From: Gnetum montanum
Lineage: Eukaryota > Streptophyta > Gnetopsida > Gnetales > Gnetaceae
Direction: 5' to 3'
DNA length: 64,000 bases
NCBI GenBank assembly: GCA_015680685.1
Contig: MNCI01024904.1
Coordinates: 43,837-107,836 of the forward strand
Part shown: positions 46,832-59,883 of the stretch, in pieces
Numbering within the stretch: the first letter of the stretch is position 1
Layout: the number at the start of each line of letters is the position of its first letter
Notes under the pieces: generated by a model
Database searches by the model: none
What the model saw: only the letters and a program-made list of their open reading frames with translations
What the model was told of the DNA's origin: nothing
Program-made: the position numbers and the translations under genes

Positions 46832-47715
46832 TGAATCATGTTTTGATACGCTTCGATATTGGATATGTGATATAAGAGCCTCAATATTGGATACTCGATA
46901 TCGAATCCCAAGATGTAATGTCAAATATCTGATATCACGAGGTATATGATGGCCTATAAATATAGTGCTTTGGCACATGATTTGGTGATAGTTTTTATCA
47001 TAGCATAGCGAAGCTATTGTAGTTTGTTTTCTCTAGAGTTAGAATATTTTCCAAAGTGCCTGCAAAAAGAGTCATTGAGTGTACAGATCTTTGTTCAAGC
47101 AATGTTGTACCTGAGCATGGTAGTGTGTGTGGAAATAAAGATGAGCTTTCTAATCAAACCTTGCAACACCTTGGCTAGCTTAAATATTTTATTTATGCAT
47201 TTAATGTTTTATGCAATTTCCTTTAATGCTTTTTAGTAACTAAGCTAAAGTAAGCTAATTAGATTCAATAGTAGTTAATTAATTAAGCACATAAGTATGA
47301 TTGCTTCGAGCATGCATATAACTCTTGGTAACCCAGCAATGCTTAACGCTTGGTAATCCAACAACATTATACATGTTCAAGATATGCACGGAAAGTGGGA
47401 TCAAATATTTATGTTAGGATAGTTAGTTATTGATCAGTAATTAGATTAAGCTAAATTGATTATAAATTATGTTTCAACCTATTCTTAATTGTTGAAAAAT
47501 AAGATATAAAATAGTAAAAATCATGTAACTCAATTATACTTAACCATACCATTGAGCTCCATAAGTATAGTTGAGAAGACAATGATTGTTATGATTAGAT
47601 TTCACGTCTTAGAACCAGTGTACTTAAGCACTTAAGGTCTGCAAAATTTGACCAAATCACACATGAATGGTTGTGATTCATATGGTTGGTTGTAGGGGTA
47701 CCTCGCCACTCATCA
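46832..47715 (+). repeat. 5' LTR of copy C (884 bp)
   Basis: It begins TGAATCATG, a shortened form of TGATGAGTCATG, and ends CGCCACTCATCA. U3 has a GATATC-type array, including the perfect palindrome TCGATATCGA (46895-46904), with a TATA box TATAAATA at 46955-46962. Downstream phrases TAGAATATTTTCCA and GTACAGATCTTTGTTC match the young LTR at 63594. Preceding bases are GCTAT. Confidence 0.85.
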
Positions 47716-47716
47716 T

Positions 47717-47734
47717 TGGCATCATTGTCAGGGA
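47717..47734 (+). other. Copy C primer-binding site, tRNA-Asp type
   Basis: TGGCATCATTGTCAGGGA differs from TGGCGCCGTTGCCGGGGA by five transitions only. Confidence 0.8.
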
Positions 47735-47875
47735 TCTTTTAGTTGTTACATGCACTATTTAGGACTAGTGAAAAATTATTCAAATCATTGGAATGAACCT
47801 TAGAGTCATATCATACTTTAAAATAGCTACAATAATGTCATAAAGCACACTATGTTTTTATTTTTATAACACAAG

Positions 47876-50225
47876 ATGTCTTCTTTTCACAAGAGTGATT
47901 TTCTGTCCAAGTCTAACTAAATTCATTAGTAGGTGCCTCAACAATACAGAGTGGTATATGCTCATCCTGATGAGTATGTATCCAATTTCACATTCATCCT
48001 ACACTAGGATGAACTGCTATATGTACCTAATTTCATCTTCATCCTACACTAGGATGAACTGCTACAATGCCATGACATGAACGGAAACATTGTGTTATCG
48101 CCCAATCGATCCGTTCCTGTGATGCTCCAAAAAACTCTTATGCATTTCGACCTCCAAGGACTTCATGTTGAGTACATTATATAGGATAGTAACACCAAGG
48201 ATTATCATCCCATTGAGGCACAACATCTCAGGGATTAACAGCCAGAACAATGCTATGAATCTATGAAGGGGAAGAGGTTCAATGATTCCCCATTCCTTCT
48301 ATACCAAAAAGATGATGAAGAACCCTTTTCTAAGGGTTTTCCATTCAGTGAAATTTCCCTCTTTGAATTTAGTGAAGGACATCAAAACCAAAACCTACAG
48401 TCCATGATTCCCAATCCTAGTTCTAGTAAGAATGAATCCAATGAAAAAGGAGGATCCAAAGAGGCAAGTCAAGGTATAGATGCAAATAATAAACATGATC
48501 ATGATCGTGGCCATGATCACCAAAAAGGGGATCGCAGGCATCATGATGATGCTAGTCCTCCTTCCTCTTCACCTTCATCATCATCATCTTCTTCTTCTAA
48601 CTCTGATTACAACTGTAGAGGGAACAACCGTAATGGAGTTGATCGATGGGACTAAACTAATTGAAGGGATCATTAGGCAAGTCAAGATCAGTGGTAAGGG
48701 TCTTTAAGAGAGACACACTACCATGAACAAAAGGTTAGCAAAGGACATCATTGGCACCAGAATCAGGACCTCGATAAGCCTTTGCTTACTACTTGAAGCT
48801 TTCTCAACATTGCAAAGGTAGTGAGGATCCCCACAAGGCACATAAACGATAGTTGGATCAAGAGGTTAGACATGAATAATATCCCTAAATTCGAAGCGGG
48901 ATATAACTCAGATCTGTAGAACCATCTCCAAGGTTTTCAAGATGCATGTGCCTTGCAAAATATAGCAAAAACTTAATTTATTCCCCAAGACACTCATTAA
49001 AGAATCATAGAACTGGTACCGGTTCTTAGAATCAGAATCTAGTAGATGATGGAGTACAATGCTTGAATTATTTAATGAAAAATACCAAACATATTCTCGA
49101 GTGTCCAAGTTGAAGAGGAAAATCCAAGGATGGAAATAAGGGATACATGAACACTTGGATGCCACCATCGGCTGATATTATTCTTTATTGCAAAAATGTC
49201 CTAGTCATGATTATTCTCAACTAGACCAACTTTGCCACATTATAGATGGGCTTCACTCAGAAATGAGAACCCTTGGCATCTATGCCCAAGGGTGACTATC
49301 AAAATTAAGCACCCATCAAATCCAAAGATTGATTGAATAGGTAGCTAACGAGGAAGGAGAATTAAGGAAGTGATAAAGTGCAAAAGAGTACAACTGCAAT
49401 CCTTCCATTTACAAGAGGGAGGTTCAATTCTATGATAGTGAGGAAGAATCATCACTTAATGAGGTGGTAAATTGAAAAACCTTACTACTTCAAAATTTTA
49501 ATATAAAATTTTGGCCAAGGTAGATCAATTATGGAATTCCATATATAGAAAATTTCAAGCTATTCTGAAAATTTTTGAAAAGTCTAAAGAACAAGGTAGT
49601 GATCATGAGTGCAGGAGGCGTAAGAAAGCTGAATGTGCCTATCAAAGAGGTAAGGGCAAGATTGCTACAATAAAGGAAGTTGTGGGAATTGAATAAGATG
49701 ATGATGGTGGGTGTGACATTTACCATTATGAACATCCTAAGGGATGTTATTCCATTGTGTCATACTTACAGGAGTCTGGGGTGTATGACCTGAATCCACA
49801 ACTAGCACAATGGCAAACACCTAGAAGATTACCTTATCCTCAAGGAAATTCTAGGCAGTTCCACTAGAAACAATAGTATTATCCAAGTGGAACTCCATCA
49901 CAACCATGAGTAGTATCAATAATGGCAAAAACAATAGTTGTGGGCATTAGCACTACCAAGGTAGCAATACCCTTATAAATAACTTGATTCATATGGGTAT
50001 TACATTTAGTAACCTCTATCTCCACGTGACTCTTCTAATCATGTTTCCACTTTTCAATCTCACTAGTACCCTCCTAATTATTATCAAACTCATTCTCCAC
50101 ATGCAAAGAGAGATATGACCTTTTAGCCTTATCCTCCTCCTATTCTTGCACATCTTCCTCCATCTTCAACATAGCTACCACTTGCCTCATCTATGCAGGG
50201 TGAACTCCCAGCTCAACCATAATAA
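47876..50225 (+). pseudogene. Copy C gag relic with a 15-codon duplication
   Basis: It starts ATG-TCT-TCT at 47876. Near 47984-48073 a 45-bp unit is duplicated in frame, giving NFTFILH and NFIFILH repeats each followed by stop-DELL. A Ser/His/Asp-rich linker at 48263-48655 is open for 130 codons (KHDHDRGHDHQKGDRRHHDD, then a Ser run). Then come the gag core with LDMNNIPKFEAGYN (about 48870) and LFNEKYQT-YSRVSKLKR (about 49070-49110), and the knuckle-like CDIYHYEHPKGCY (about 49711-49750). A Pro/Ser/Tyr-rich tail leads to pol. Confidence 0.8.
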
Positions 50226-53200
50226 CATAATGTCACTAGGGTTGTTAATATACAACTAATTTCTCAATTGAGTGGTTTGGACACTTGATCAAAGAAAAGA
50301 CCTTTCTTTCAACCCAATAGTCTGCATAAGCCCTCACATACACATGTGGTTGGCAACCCTATTTCTCCATCTCCCTCTATATCAAACTCCTTTGAGTTCC
50401 CTTCAAACCAAATTCCACCTTGGATCCATATTGTTATGCTTACTCATGTCATATCTAATTGGATTTTAGCTAGCAGCCTTCCCAAGAAATTAGCAAATCC
50501 TGGAAGTCCTTTTATTTATTTGCAGATTACTAGGAATGAACCATGCAAAGCTCTCGGTGATTTAGGTTCCAATGTTAACTTGATTTCTCATGAAATGTAT
50601 ACTGCATGGAACCTACCTACTCTCAAGAAGAGCAATATCATATTAGAATTGGCAGACCATTCCATCACCATTCCATTGAGACTAGTAGAAGATATTATGA
50701 CCACTATTTATGGGTGGTCTTATTTTGCTGATTTCCTAGTAATCAACATGGAGAACTGCAAAAGAGACTTTTCAATCATCATGGGAATGGCATGGCTAAG
50801 CACCATTGATGCAAGAATAGGAATCAAAGATCTTTTCCTAGAAATGTCTAAAGAAAATGCATCCAAGAAGATTGAGAAGAAGCAAGTTCCATGCATCACG
50901 TATAGCGATACAGGGTGGAATTAGTCAATAAAATGAGCATCTATCTCTGCATGCAAGTACTGTGCATTACAAGAAAATATTCAAAAGTATCTATATGCAG
51001 TAACCACAAAATAAGAGGGCACCCAGTGGTTAACCACTAATCCTAAAAGTAACACACTTTGCATGGAATTGACTGAGAGCTTGTCATGTGCATATGTTAC
51101 AAACATGTATGAACTGAAGTTATTTCATCACCAACTCTCTAAAAATGCAAATGATGATACCTATTTGGAAGAGTTGGAAATTCTTAAAAATTTCAAGCAA
51201 GAGCCCCTTGAATCAAAAATTCTACATGTAGGCATGGAATGTATGTTCTTAAAAATGGAAAGCCAGTAATAATCAATGCAAATCTTACTCTAGAACAAAA
51301 ATAGATGTTGTTAAAAGTGGTTAAAAATTGGTTAGTAGTCTTTGCTTGGTCATATCTTGAATTCATAGGGATTGATCCTTAGATATGTCAGCATTGTATC
51401 TACACCAACCTAACTATGAAGCTAAAGAGGCAATCACAAAGGTAATTGAATCCCAAATTGAAGTACATCATCAACGAGGAAATCGAAAAACTTCTCAAGA
51501 CAAGGTTTATTTATCCCATTACAAATAGTGAGTGGGTTAGCCCACTCATGATTGTGCCAAAGAACGATGGCAAGTGGTAGCTGTGCATCGATTTTAGGCT
51601 ACTAAATATGGCAACATTCAAAGACCATTTTCCATTGTCATTCATTGATCAGGTGTTAGACACAATATCTGGCCATTACTACTATAGTTTTTTGGATGGT
51701 TATAGTGGCTATAATGAAATCCAGATAGCACTAGAATACTAAGCCAAAAAAACATTCACGAGTCCTTAGGGAACTTTTGTATATCACAAGATGCATTTTG
51801 GTCTATGCAATACCCCTACTACTATCTAATGCCTAGTCCTAAACATTTTTCAACAAAAAATTGTTAGCAGTGTGAAAGTCTTCATAGATGAATTCTCCAC
51901 CTATGGAGCTACATTTGAGCAAGTCATGGATTGTCTAGAGCATGTACTGAAAACATGTGTTGAAACACACTTACAACTCAATTGGTAAAAGAGTCATCTA
52001 ATGGTCTAGGATGACATTGTATTGGGGCACTGAATCTCACAAGCAAGAATTGAGGTAGATCCTAAAAAAATAAGGGTTGTCTAAGGAATCAACCACAAAC
52101 TAGAAACCATCAAAGATGTTTGATCATTTCTTGGACAATCGATGGTTCATAGAGAATTTCTCTAAAGTTAAAAAATCATTGGTTGAGCTAACGAAGGAAG
52201 ATGCACCATTTTTCTAAACCAATGAATGTGAAACAACATTCCAACAGTTAAAGGAGAAACTTATAGACACGCCAATTCTAAAAGCATGAAATTGGTCTAG
52301 ACCATTTCATGTTATGATAGATGAATCAAATTATGCCTTGGGAGCTATACTTATGCAGATGGATGACAAGAAACATCCATATTACATCCACTACGCTAGC
52401 TGAACCATTATGGGAGCACAACTAAACTACACCATCACAAAAAAAGAATTGATGGTAGTGGTGTCTTCTCTCAAGAAGTTCAGGCACTATGTGCTTGAAT
52501 ACAAAGTATTTATGCACATAAACCATAGTGCAATTTGCTTCCTAATGAACAAGACAACAGTAAGATGTTGTATCATACAATGGCTGGTGATCTTACAAGA
52601 ATTCAATCTTACGATGGTAGGTTGAAAGGAAACTAAGAATGTGATCGCTAACCACTTGTCTCAGTTGTGATGGGACAACAAATAGGATGAAATCCCACTA
52701 TCTAACCTATTTCCTGATGAACTCCCCTTTGTCAAGGCTATAGCTAAACAATTACCCATTGAGCCTAAATGGTATGATGGCATTCTCACCTATATTCTCA
52801 CTTAAGAGATGCCATAAGGGTTGGTTCACTGAAAGAAATAATACTTTCTTCACTAGGTAAAATGCTTCATGGAGATCAATGGACACCTCTAAGGGATGTG
52901 CACTGATGGTATGGTTCGATGGTATGTCCTTGATGCTAACAAATTGCACATTCTCTAGGATGCTCATAAGGGTCCTTGTGGAGGCCACTATGCTAGGAGA
53001 CACATGGCCATTAAAATCCTAATGGTAGGGCATTATTGGCCAACAATCTTCAGGGATGCTCACCAATATCTTCACTCTTGTAAACATTACCAATAAGATG
53101 GTGGAATGACTACTTAAATAAAGGGACCTCAATAATGGATTCAACCACTAGAATCTGGGACATAGACTTCATGGGTCCTATCACTTCTATGTCAAATGGA

Positions 53201-53700
53201 AAGGTGTACATCATAGTCGATGTTGACTATTGTATGAAATGGGTAGAAGCAGTAACTATCACTAACTGTACATCTTCTATTGTTACTCAGTTTGAATAAC
53301 AAAATGTTGTAAATAGGTTTGGTATGTCACATGCATTAATTTCTAACAATAGAACTAGGTGACAAAGTTCTCTATTAGAACCCCACACATGTACCTCAAC
53401 AAACTAAGTTTTAGACGTTGTGGGAAGGACCTTACATCATTTATAAAACTTTCCCTTCTAGAGCCATGTTGATCTACAAACCTAAGAGCCTAGATAAGAA
53501 GCAACTAGTTAGCATGTGGCAATTCAAACCTTTCCATGAGCCTAAGTAAGCTAATGCAACAAACACCTCAATGGATGGACAACCATGCTCAATATTTTAG
53601 ATCTCCTCCTTTCAACTCAGCCTTGGGGGAGATGGCTATCCATGCTAATTATATAAGTGGCTTCTCAATTTTTTATATTTTTATTTTACACATTTTTATG
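50226..53700 (+). pseudogene. Copy C pol relic: protease, RT, RNase H, integrase
   Basis: The protease at 50346-50924 (192 open codons) has ITRNEPCKALGDLGSNVNLIS with catalytic DLGS at 50559-50570, the Athila form of DTGA. RT has EEIEKLLKTRFIYPI, CIDFRLLN, FKDHFPLSFIDQVLD and FLDGYSGYNEIQIAL (51450-51730); the catalytic box reads FIDE at 51881-51892. RNase H lies at about 52310-52625. Integrase zinc residues are damaged (SCKHYQ at about 53080), and the core is WDIDFMGPI (53156) and KWVEAVTI. Stops are frequent. Confidence 0.85.
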
Positions 53701-53759
53701 TTACACTTTGTTATTTTTACAACTTTTTGTTTTAAACAAATCCGAAAGGTATCCAGTAA

Positions 53760-55033
53760 TGCCTTCATATTGTTCTCCTTACTCTAGGGATCATTCATGA
53801 TCCACATGGCAATAATACTATCTAGAAGATCAAAGGCATCTAGAAATGGTTGCCCAGTTTCTACCAGTCATTACAACAATTTTTCATGTTGTGCAATGCT
53901 TAATCTACTACTTATGATCCCTACGGACATCTACACATATTTAAGTGTAGTGACATCTAGTACAGGCACCACAGGTGCATTGAGTGTTTCAAAAATTCTG
54001 TTAGTAACCACCTCTGCTATTATTTCTTACCCTTGGTGCTACATCATCAGTACTATTGCCCCCTCACCTTCCTCCAAGCATATCAAGAAGGTCATAGCAT
54101 TGTCAAAAATCTCTAGGAGTGGCTGCTATTCTAAGAGAGATATTGTTACCTCTCTAGCACTAGGATTTGACCTTATGGACAACTATGTTAATTGGGTAGA
54201 GAAAATGGATCCACCTCCTCCCATTAGGCTAACTATTCAAGCCACCTCATTTACATGACTCATCATTGGTTGGTACACAGATGAGTCCACCACTTATGCT
54301 TACTTGTTGCTCTTGCTTGCTCAAGATCCATTCTTAGTACTCACACAATCATTGGGATGTTGCAGCAATGTCTAGCATAATTTTTTAAGTGGTAGGTGGA
54401 GGTAGTGATTGCTACTCCTCTTCTTGAATGGTTTTTGTAGGTCTTTTGTCCTTCATCATCTCTACCCAATTAGCAATCAGAGTGCATCAGATAGCATCAT
54501 TCATATAGTGGACTATTCCTTCACTTTGACATAATTTTTGATGAGGCATGGAAAGGGGAGTGTCTTCCTTCAATGTTCATTCTCTTTAAACCACTTCTTT
54601 ATCTCTAGATAGATCAATTATGGAAGGTTGATGAGGAATCTCCCACTCATAGTAGCACACGCACGGGTAGAAAAAGCAGTGATCTTGTTGAGCCTCACCA
54701 TTGGATTTAGGTGAAAGGTCACAATCTTGTAGTGGATTCTTTCTACCTATTTGAGCACACTGTACTCCTTATGGTTGACATCATAGCATTACTGAACCCA
54801 TTACTTTTTTATGCTAGGGTCCACTTACATTGGAATCTTAGTGAGAATTGTCCTAGTTTCAAGAAACCTGAGTACCTCTACAATGGCCTACACTAAGTAG
54901 GACACTAAAATGTCCTTGATTTTGACCATTGAATTGGCTTGCCTATTGTTCCAAAATAAGAATGTATCTCCCATATACCACCCCTTGCTGTAAGTGATAA
55001 TTAGCCACATGAGAAAGGTCTTCAATTAGTCAT
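53760..55033 (-). pseudogene. Fragment G: second copy of the accessory ORF
   Basis: The minus strand aligns with the accessory ORF of element D. WYMGDTFLFWNN (about 54990-54950) matches WYLGETCQFWHN. TLPFPCLIK (about 54565-54530) is identical to D at about 61205. EVVTNRIFETLNAPVVPVLDVT (about 54025-53960) matches KVITNHMKESFNVHVVPRVDLT. Both also share NLP followed by a stop. The upstream part was cut off by insertion of D at 55034, and the C-terminal part ends at the junction with copy C near 53760. The plus-strand open frame at 53797-54258 is its antisense shadow. Confidence 0.7.
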
Positions 55034-55884
55034 TGATGAGTCATGTTTATGTCTGCCTTGATATCAAATACGCAATATCGGGTCCCAAGAAATGATGTTA
55101 AATATTTAATATTGTATCTTTTGTGCTAGCCTATAAATACAATACATGGATGCACAATTGAGATATAGTTTTCAGTTCTTAGTTTTTGATAGTTTTTCTT
55201 AGATTTAGAATTCAAGTTCTGTTATTCCTAGTGCATGTCTACAGTGTGATGTTTGTAATTCTACGATACCTTTGCTCAAGTATGACATACTTGGACATGT
55301 TACATGACTGTAAATAAAGATTGATATTACTCCCGTCATTACAATATCCACTTAGATTATTATTACTTTTAATTGTTAATTTTTTTCTTATTTTCCTTAA
55401 TTAATATTTCCATTTCTTGCTATTTACTATTCCTACCATTAAGCGAAATGAGTACGTCTAATCACAAGCATTTAAGTATAATTACTTGGTAACCCAAAAG
55501 CATATTGTTTGGCAAACCTAATGACGTATGCTTAGCAACTCCAACAGTGGTTATACAAGGTCCAAGGCATGTGCAGACAATTAGAAACAGATATCCATCA
55601 TACATAGTCTAGTTTAGGTTTTACTTTTTATTGTTTATTAGCTTAATTAATTATCTCTTTATTGTCATTAGGAGAAGCATAGGATTAGACAACATCATAT
55701 ACCTCACTTTGGACTAAACCATACATGACAAAGCTACCACTAGTCCAAGTGGGAAAATAGTTAACTATGATCAAGGCATAACGATTTAGATGCACAACTA
55801 GTCCCATCCATGGAATTTGACTGGATCGTGCATGAACACTTGTTATTTATATTGTTGGACATAGGGGTACCTCGCCACTCATCA
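55034..55884 (+). repeat. 5' LTR of element D (851 bp)
   Basis: It begins TGATGAGTCATG and ends CACTCATCA, so the termini form an 8-bp inverted repeat (TGATGAGT/ACTCATCA). U3 holds CTTGATATCAA (55057-55067), ATCAAATAC and GCAATATCGG before a TATA box CTATAAATA near 55131. U5 phrases match LTRs F, C and E. Confidence 0.9.
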
Positions 55885-55885
55885 T

Positions 55886-55903
55886 TGGCATCATTGCCAA
55901 GGA
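55886..55903 (+). other. Element D primer-binding site, tRNA-Asp type
   Basis: TGGCATCATTGCCAAGGA differs from TGGCGCCGTTGCCGGGGA at five positions, all G to A or C to T, one base inside the LTR end. Confidence 0.85.
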
Positions 55904-56009
55904 TGGTGCTAATTATCTAGATTAGTTATGTTATACACAATCGTTGTAAATGCATTAATAATATATCTTTTAGAAAATATTAAATCACACACACCATAAA
56001 CCAACAACA

Positions 56010-58490
56010 ATGTCTCTTTCATAAGGAAGCAATATTTCACTATACAACGAAAGCATTCATTGGAGAAATAATGAGATATACGATGAAGAAAATTGGAGTG
56101 AACAACCTTATGCAGGGGTTTCATATGTTCATGACCACCCTGACGACACTCAAAGACTACATTCACCTAAGCAAGATAACCCTAGAGGAGATGAAGTAAG
56201 TTCTAGACTAGGGGAGGCCTCAAGGCCTAAGACCTCCTTGAATCCTAAAAAGGATAAATCAAGGGACCCTTGAGAACACTATAGAAGCCATGGCAATCCT
56301 TCTAGTTCCTCATCTTCTTCTTCCCCTTCAATGTCTACTTCTAACAATGATGAACGTAGGTATGGAGATAAAGCTCCACTACAAGGTCAGAATAAAAATA
56401 GAATTTGAACCTGTAGGAACACTTAAGGTCATCAAAATAAACATAGAAAAAACTATCTTAGCCAACTGAATGAAAATTTTCCTCACAACCTCTCTAATGA
56501 TGATGAACCCTTGTTGGCCACTAAGAGCCTAATGCAAATCACAAAGGCAGTTAAGATATCTTGTAGGCATTGCAAAAGGAGTTGCCTACCCAAGCTTGAT
56601 ATGAATAATATCCCTAAGTTTGTAGGAGGCTATGATTCAGATCCATAACATCATTTATAGGCATTCCATGCTACCTGTTTCTATTACAACATGAAAAGTG
56701 GATGGCAAAAGCTTAAGCTCTTTTCTATGACACTAATTGAAATCCAAAGTATGGTATAGATTGTCAAAACTAAATTCAATCCAATGATAGTCCACAATGT
56801 TGGAACTCTTCAATGAGAAATACCAAACCTATGTGAGGGTGTCCAACATGAGAAGATAGATCCAAGAATGGAGAAAAGAACAGCATGAACCCTTAAAAAT
56901 GGCCTTAGATAGACATTATTCCCTATTGAATATATGTCTAGGCCATGGTTTCTTCGAGGAAAGGAAACTTTTCCACATCATAGATGGGCCTTGTAATGAA
57001 ACAAGAGAGACCCTTGGGATGTATGCCCTAGGTCAATTATATGAGCTATGAACCCATTAGATCTGAGAATTAATTGAGCGTGTGGCAAAAGAAGAAGGAG
57101 AAATATGCAAATGGAATAATGTTGAAAAAAATCATTAGGACCCAACTTTTCAAAAGAAGGAGGTCCATATCTATGGTATGAAGAAAGAGGTAGCTCTTGA
57201 TAAGATGATTCCACAATAAACCTTGCCAATTCAGAAGTCTATTAATGAACTTGAAGCAAAGTTTAATAAGATGTCTAGATGGATATATGAAAATGTTACA
57301 ACTCTAGTTGAGATGGTCAAGAGAAGATCATGCAACACAAACTAGACAATCACAATAAACAAATGATACATAACTAAGAAACAATTAGGAACACTTTTTG
57401 GCAAATAGGAAAAATGGCTAAAGAAAGTGAGGCTATAGACACAACCACAAACAAAGATAATGGATGTGACATCTACATATATGATCATCTAAAGGGCCAT
57501 TGCCTAGTCTTATTGCATCTATAGGAGTATTAGGCAAGTATCTTAAATTTAAATTTTTGTAGAGAAGCACATTCCCAAGAGATTTCCTTTTCCACACGGT
57601 AATTATAGATAGCCTCATAACCAATCATACTATCCTAGGGGGAATTATTATTAGCCTCAACAATGTTATCAACTATAGTGGAAACAACCATAGTTGTGGG
57701 GTAGGTCACCACCAAACCCTCCCTATCCTTCCTATCAGCTAAAACCGCATGGGTATTATGTTCAACATCCTATTTCCTCAACTAGTTCTATGTCTCTACT
57801 TCAAATCACTACCACTCTTCCAAGTACCATCAACCCATGACATCTCCTAGAGAATCACCACCTTGTGCCTCTGACCATCCATCCTACCTTCAATATTCTC
57901 ATACTCCACCTCATTACACACCACCTCCAATGACACAAGAAAGTTCGACACCACAATATCAACAAACGAATGCCACTTGTGCTGCAAATGTGCATAGACA
58001 TGTTGATACTAGTAGGTCTCAACTGAAACGTTGGAAACATCCCTTCTTTAGAAAAGGCCATAAGCTGAAGCAAACCACTCGTGGACCTACCACATCACCC
58101 AAACTAGCATAATGCCAATCTAGTACAATGTCTTTCATAATCACTGTCCTCTGATCTTACACAAGGATCATCATCCATCATTACTCTAATTCCAAACCTA
58201 AGTAATGAATCTACAAGCATGGGGAGACCAACCAATCCATGCATACCATATCTTGATCAAGGATGCAATAGTGGGTCAAACATTCGTAACATTAACACAC
58301 CTCATACCCTGAACCATCATACATTTACCAATCAAGTGTGTGACCAATGATTTGTCTACCCAGCCATCTTACCACCAATAGACACCTAGTGGTTTGAGAA
58401 TAAATGGTTACCAATGTTTTATACATGTATGGATCCTATATATCCACTTATTAATCCTTGTCATGGCAAAATGTTTAGTTGTGGGGGTCA
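56010..58490 (+). pseudogene. Element D gag relic
   Basis: It starts ATG-TCT-CTT at 56010. Gag phrases are LFNEKYQTYVRVSNMRR (about 56810-56860), DRHYSLLNICLGHGFFEE and FHIIDGPCNETRETLGMY (56900-57030), and ELIERVAKEEGEI (about 57070). The knuckle-like CDIYIYDHLKGHC (about 57466-57505) has the Athila spacing CX2-X-X3HX4C with Tyr for the second Cys. A Pro/Thr/Tyr-rich tail (57837-58112) follows, then a decayed frame to about 58490 with GGHLPFLYSRF. No protease follows. Confidence 0.75.
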
Positions 58491-58499
58491 CCTCCCATT

Positions 58500-59800
58500 C
58501 TTATATTCAAGATTCTTAAGTGTTTTTCATCTTTTTGTTTTACAATTTTTTGTCATTTTCTTATTTCTTGATACAATTTTTCCTATTTCTTCCAACTTTT
58601 TCTATTTGTTGTTTTCATTTTCTTTGTTATGTAATCTCACTTGTGAATAAAATGATCATGTAGCCCATTGAGGTGAGGTTTTCTCTATGTCATCAAATCA
58701 TAAAGGACTTATTATATAAACAATGAGACCACTTCATCCATCCACTCATTCCATTAATAAGAGGTTCTTACTCTAGTCATAATGACATTCTTTTTCACCA
58801 TGAGACTAGTAATAAATCCATAATCATTGTGTCTAGACTGAAGAGTGAAGAACCAAGGGAAAATGTAAAGGGTGTGACATCAAGGGGATTTTTGGATTCT
58901 CTTGGGCCCCTTCTATATGTTCTGTCATGTTGTTAAGGTTTTAATTATATCCTTGTAGATCTAACAAAAAATGGAAATAAGAGTCACATAAAAAGACACG
59001 AAAGAAATTTTTGAGGATCTCAGTAGAAATACATGTACCCATTCTTGAAGGTTGGTAGCTTCTTAGTCCAAAAAAAACATGCATGCCATAAATAAGCTCC
59101 TCCATTAGGCAAAACATCAAGTGATGTTATTCCTTGCAACTGTGATAGTCTTATAATTGTCAGTCGATGTGATGAAATAATGCATTGTTACTGACACACA
59201 AGGGCTCATGGTTATTTAACCATTAATAACACACAAGGATTCATTATGCCTTGGGTAGACACCTCATGTCCTAATTTCTGCAATCCTTTTTACAGTCCAT
59301 CTCATCTCTCTATTCATGTGATCCTAGCTTATGGTTTTATGTAACATAGAGTTATTATCTCAAATTGGTTGTTTCAACATGTGTGTTTTGTTTCACAAGT
59401 ATGTGTTGCATTCAACCCCTTTAGTACCTACAAACATTTCTAGGTGTGGTTACACAAGGGCATTAATGGTTGGAGCCTACTTTGGGGAGGACCCACTTGT
59501 GTATCTTTTGTGACTTGTACTTGTTGGACACACCACATCATTCTTTATCTTCTAAGTGATTCATTGTTAAATTTCATTTTTCCCATTATCATGTAATTGA
59601 TTCATTCCATAACCTCAATTTAATGTCCCTTTTCGTTGCATCTTCCAAAGTTTTTAACATTAACAACTAAACTTTCTATACTTCTGGTGCCTAAAACTAA
59701 TTTTTCACTTACCCTAGAACTATCAACCTAACCTCCAACATTCCAACCAATTCCAAAGCTTCATTTCCCATGCTTAGTTTCCAAATTAATTGCATATCCT
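58500..59800. other. Spacer of element D
   Basis: AT-rich, with no domain recognised. It occupies the same place as the spacer of copy A and shares at least the phrase around 58870. Short direct repeats of ACACACAAGG type occur near 59200-59235. Confidence 0.5.
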
Positions 59801-59850
59801 TGGACCCTAATATCAACTACCTAATGTCAAGTCGGATGTGACATCAAATA

Positions 59851-59883
59851 CTTGATATCAAGTTGCACAAAACCTATATATAT
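59851..59883 (+). promoter_or_regulatory. Internal promoter-like segment of element D
   Basis: The perfect palindrome CTTGATATCAAG (59851-59862) is preceded by ATCAAATA and followed by a TATA box TATATATAT (59875-59883). CTTGATATCAA and ATCAAATAC also occur exactly in the U3 of this element's 5' LTR (55057-55070). The accessory ORF start lies about 180 bp downstream. Confidence 0.5.

Larger units (their letters stand above)
46832..53760 (+). mobile_element. Copy C: Athila-type Ty3/gypsy, 3' end lost
   Basis: On the plus strand come the 5' LTR (46832-47715), primer site, gag, protease, RT, RNase H and integrase in order. Similarity ends around 53745-53790, where fragment G begins in opposite orientation. 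The spacer, accessory ORF and 3' LTR expected from A and D are missing. It interrupts gag of element H. Confidence 0.85.

Noticed and set aside
53797-54258. Plus-strand open frame of 153 codons
   Set aside because: Antisense shadow of fragment G; the same shadow is seen opposite the accessory ORF of D at 61695-62183.
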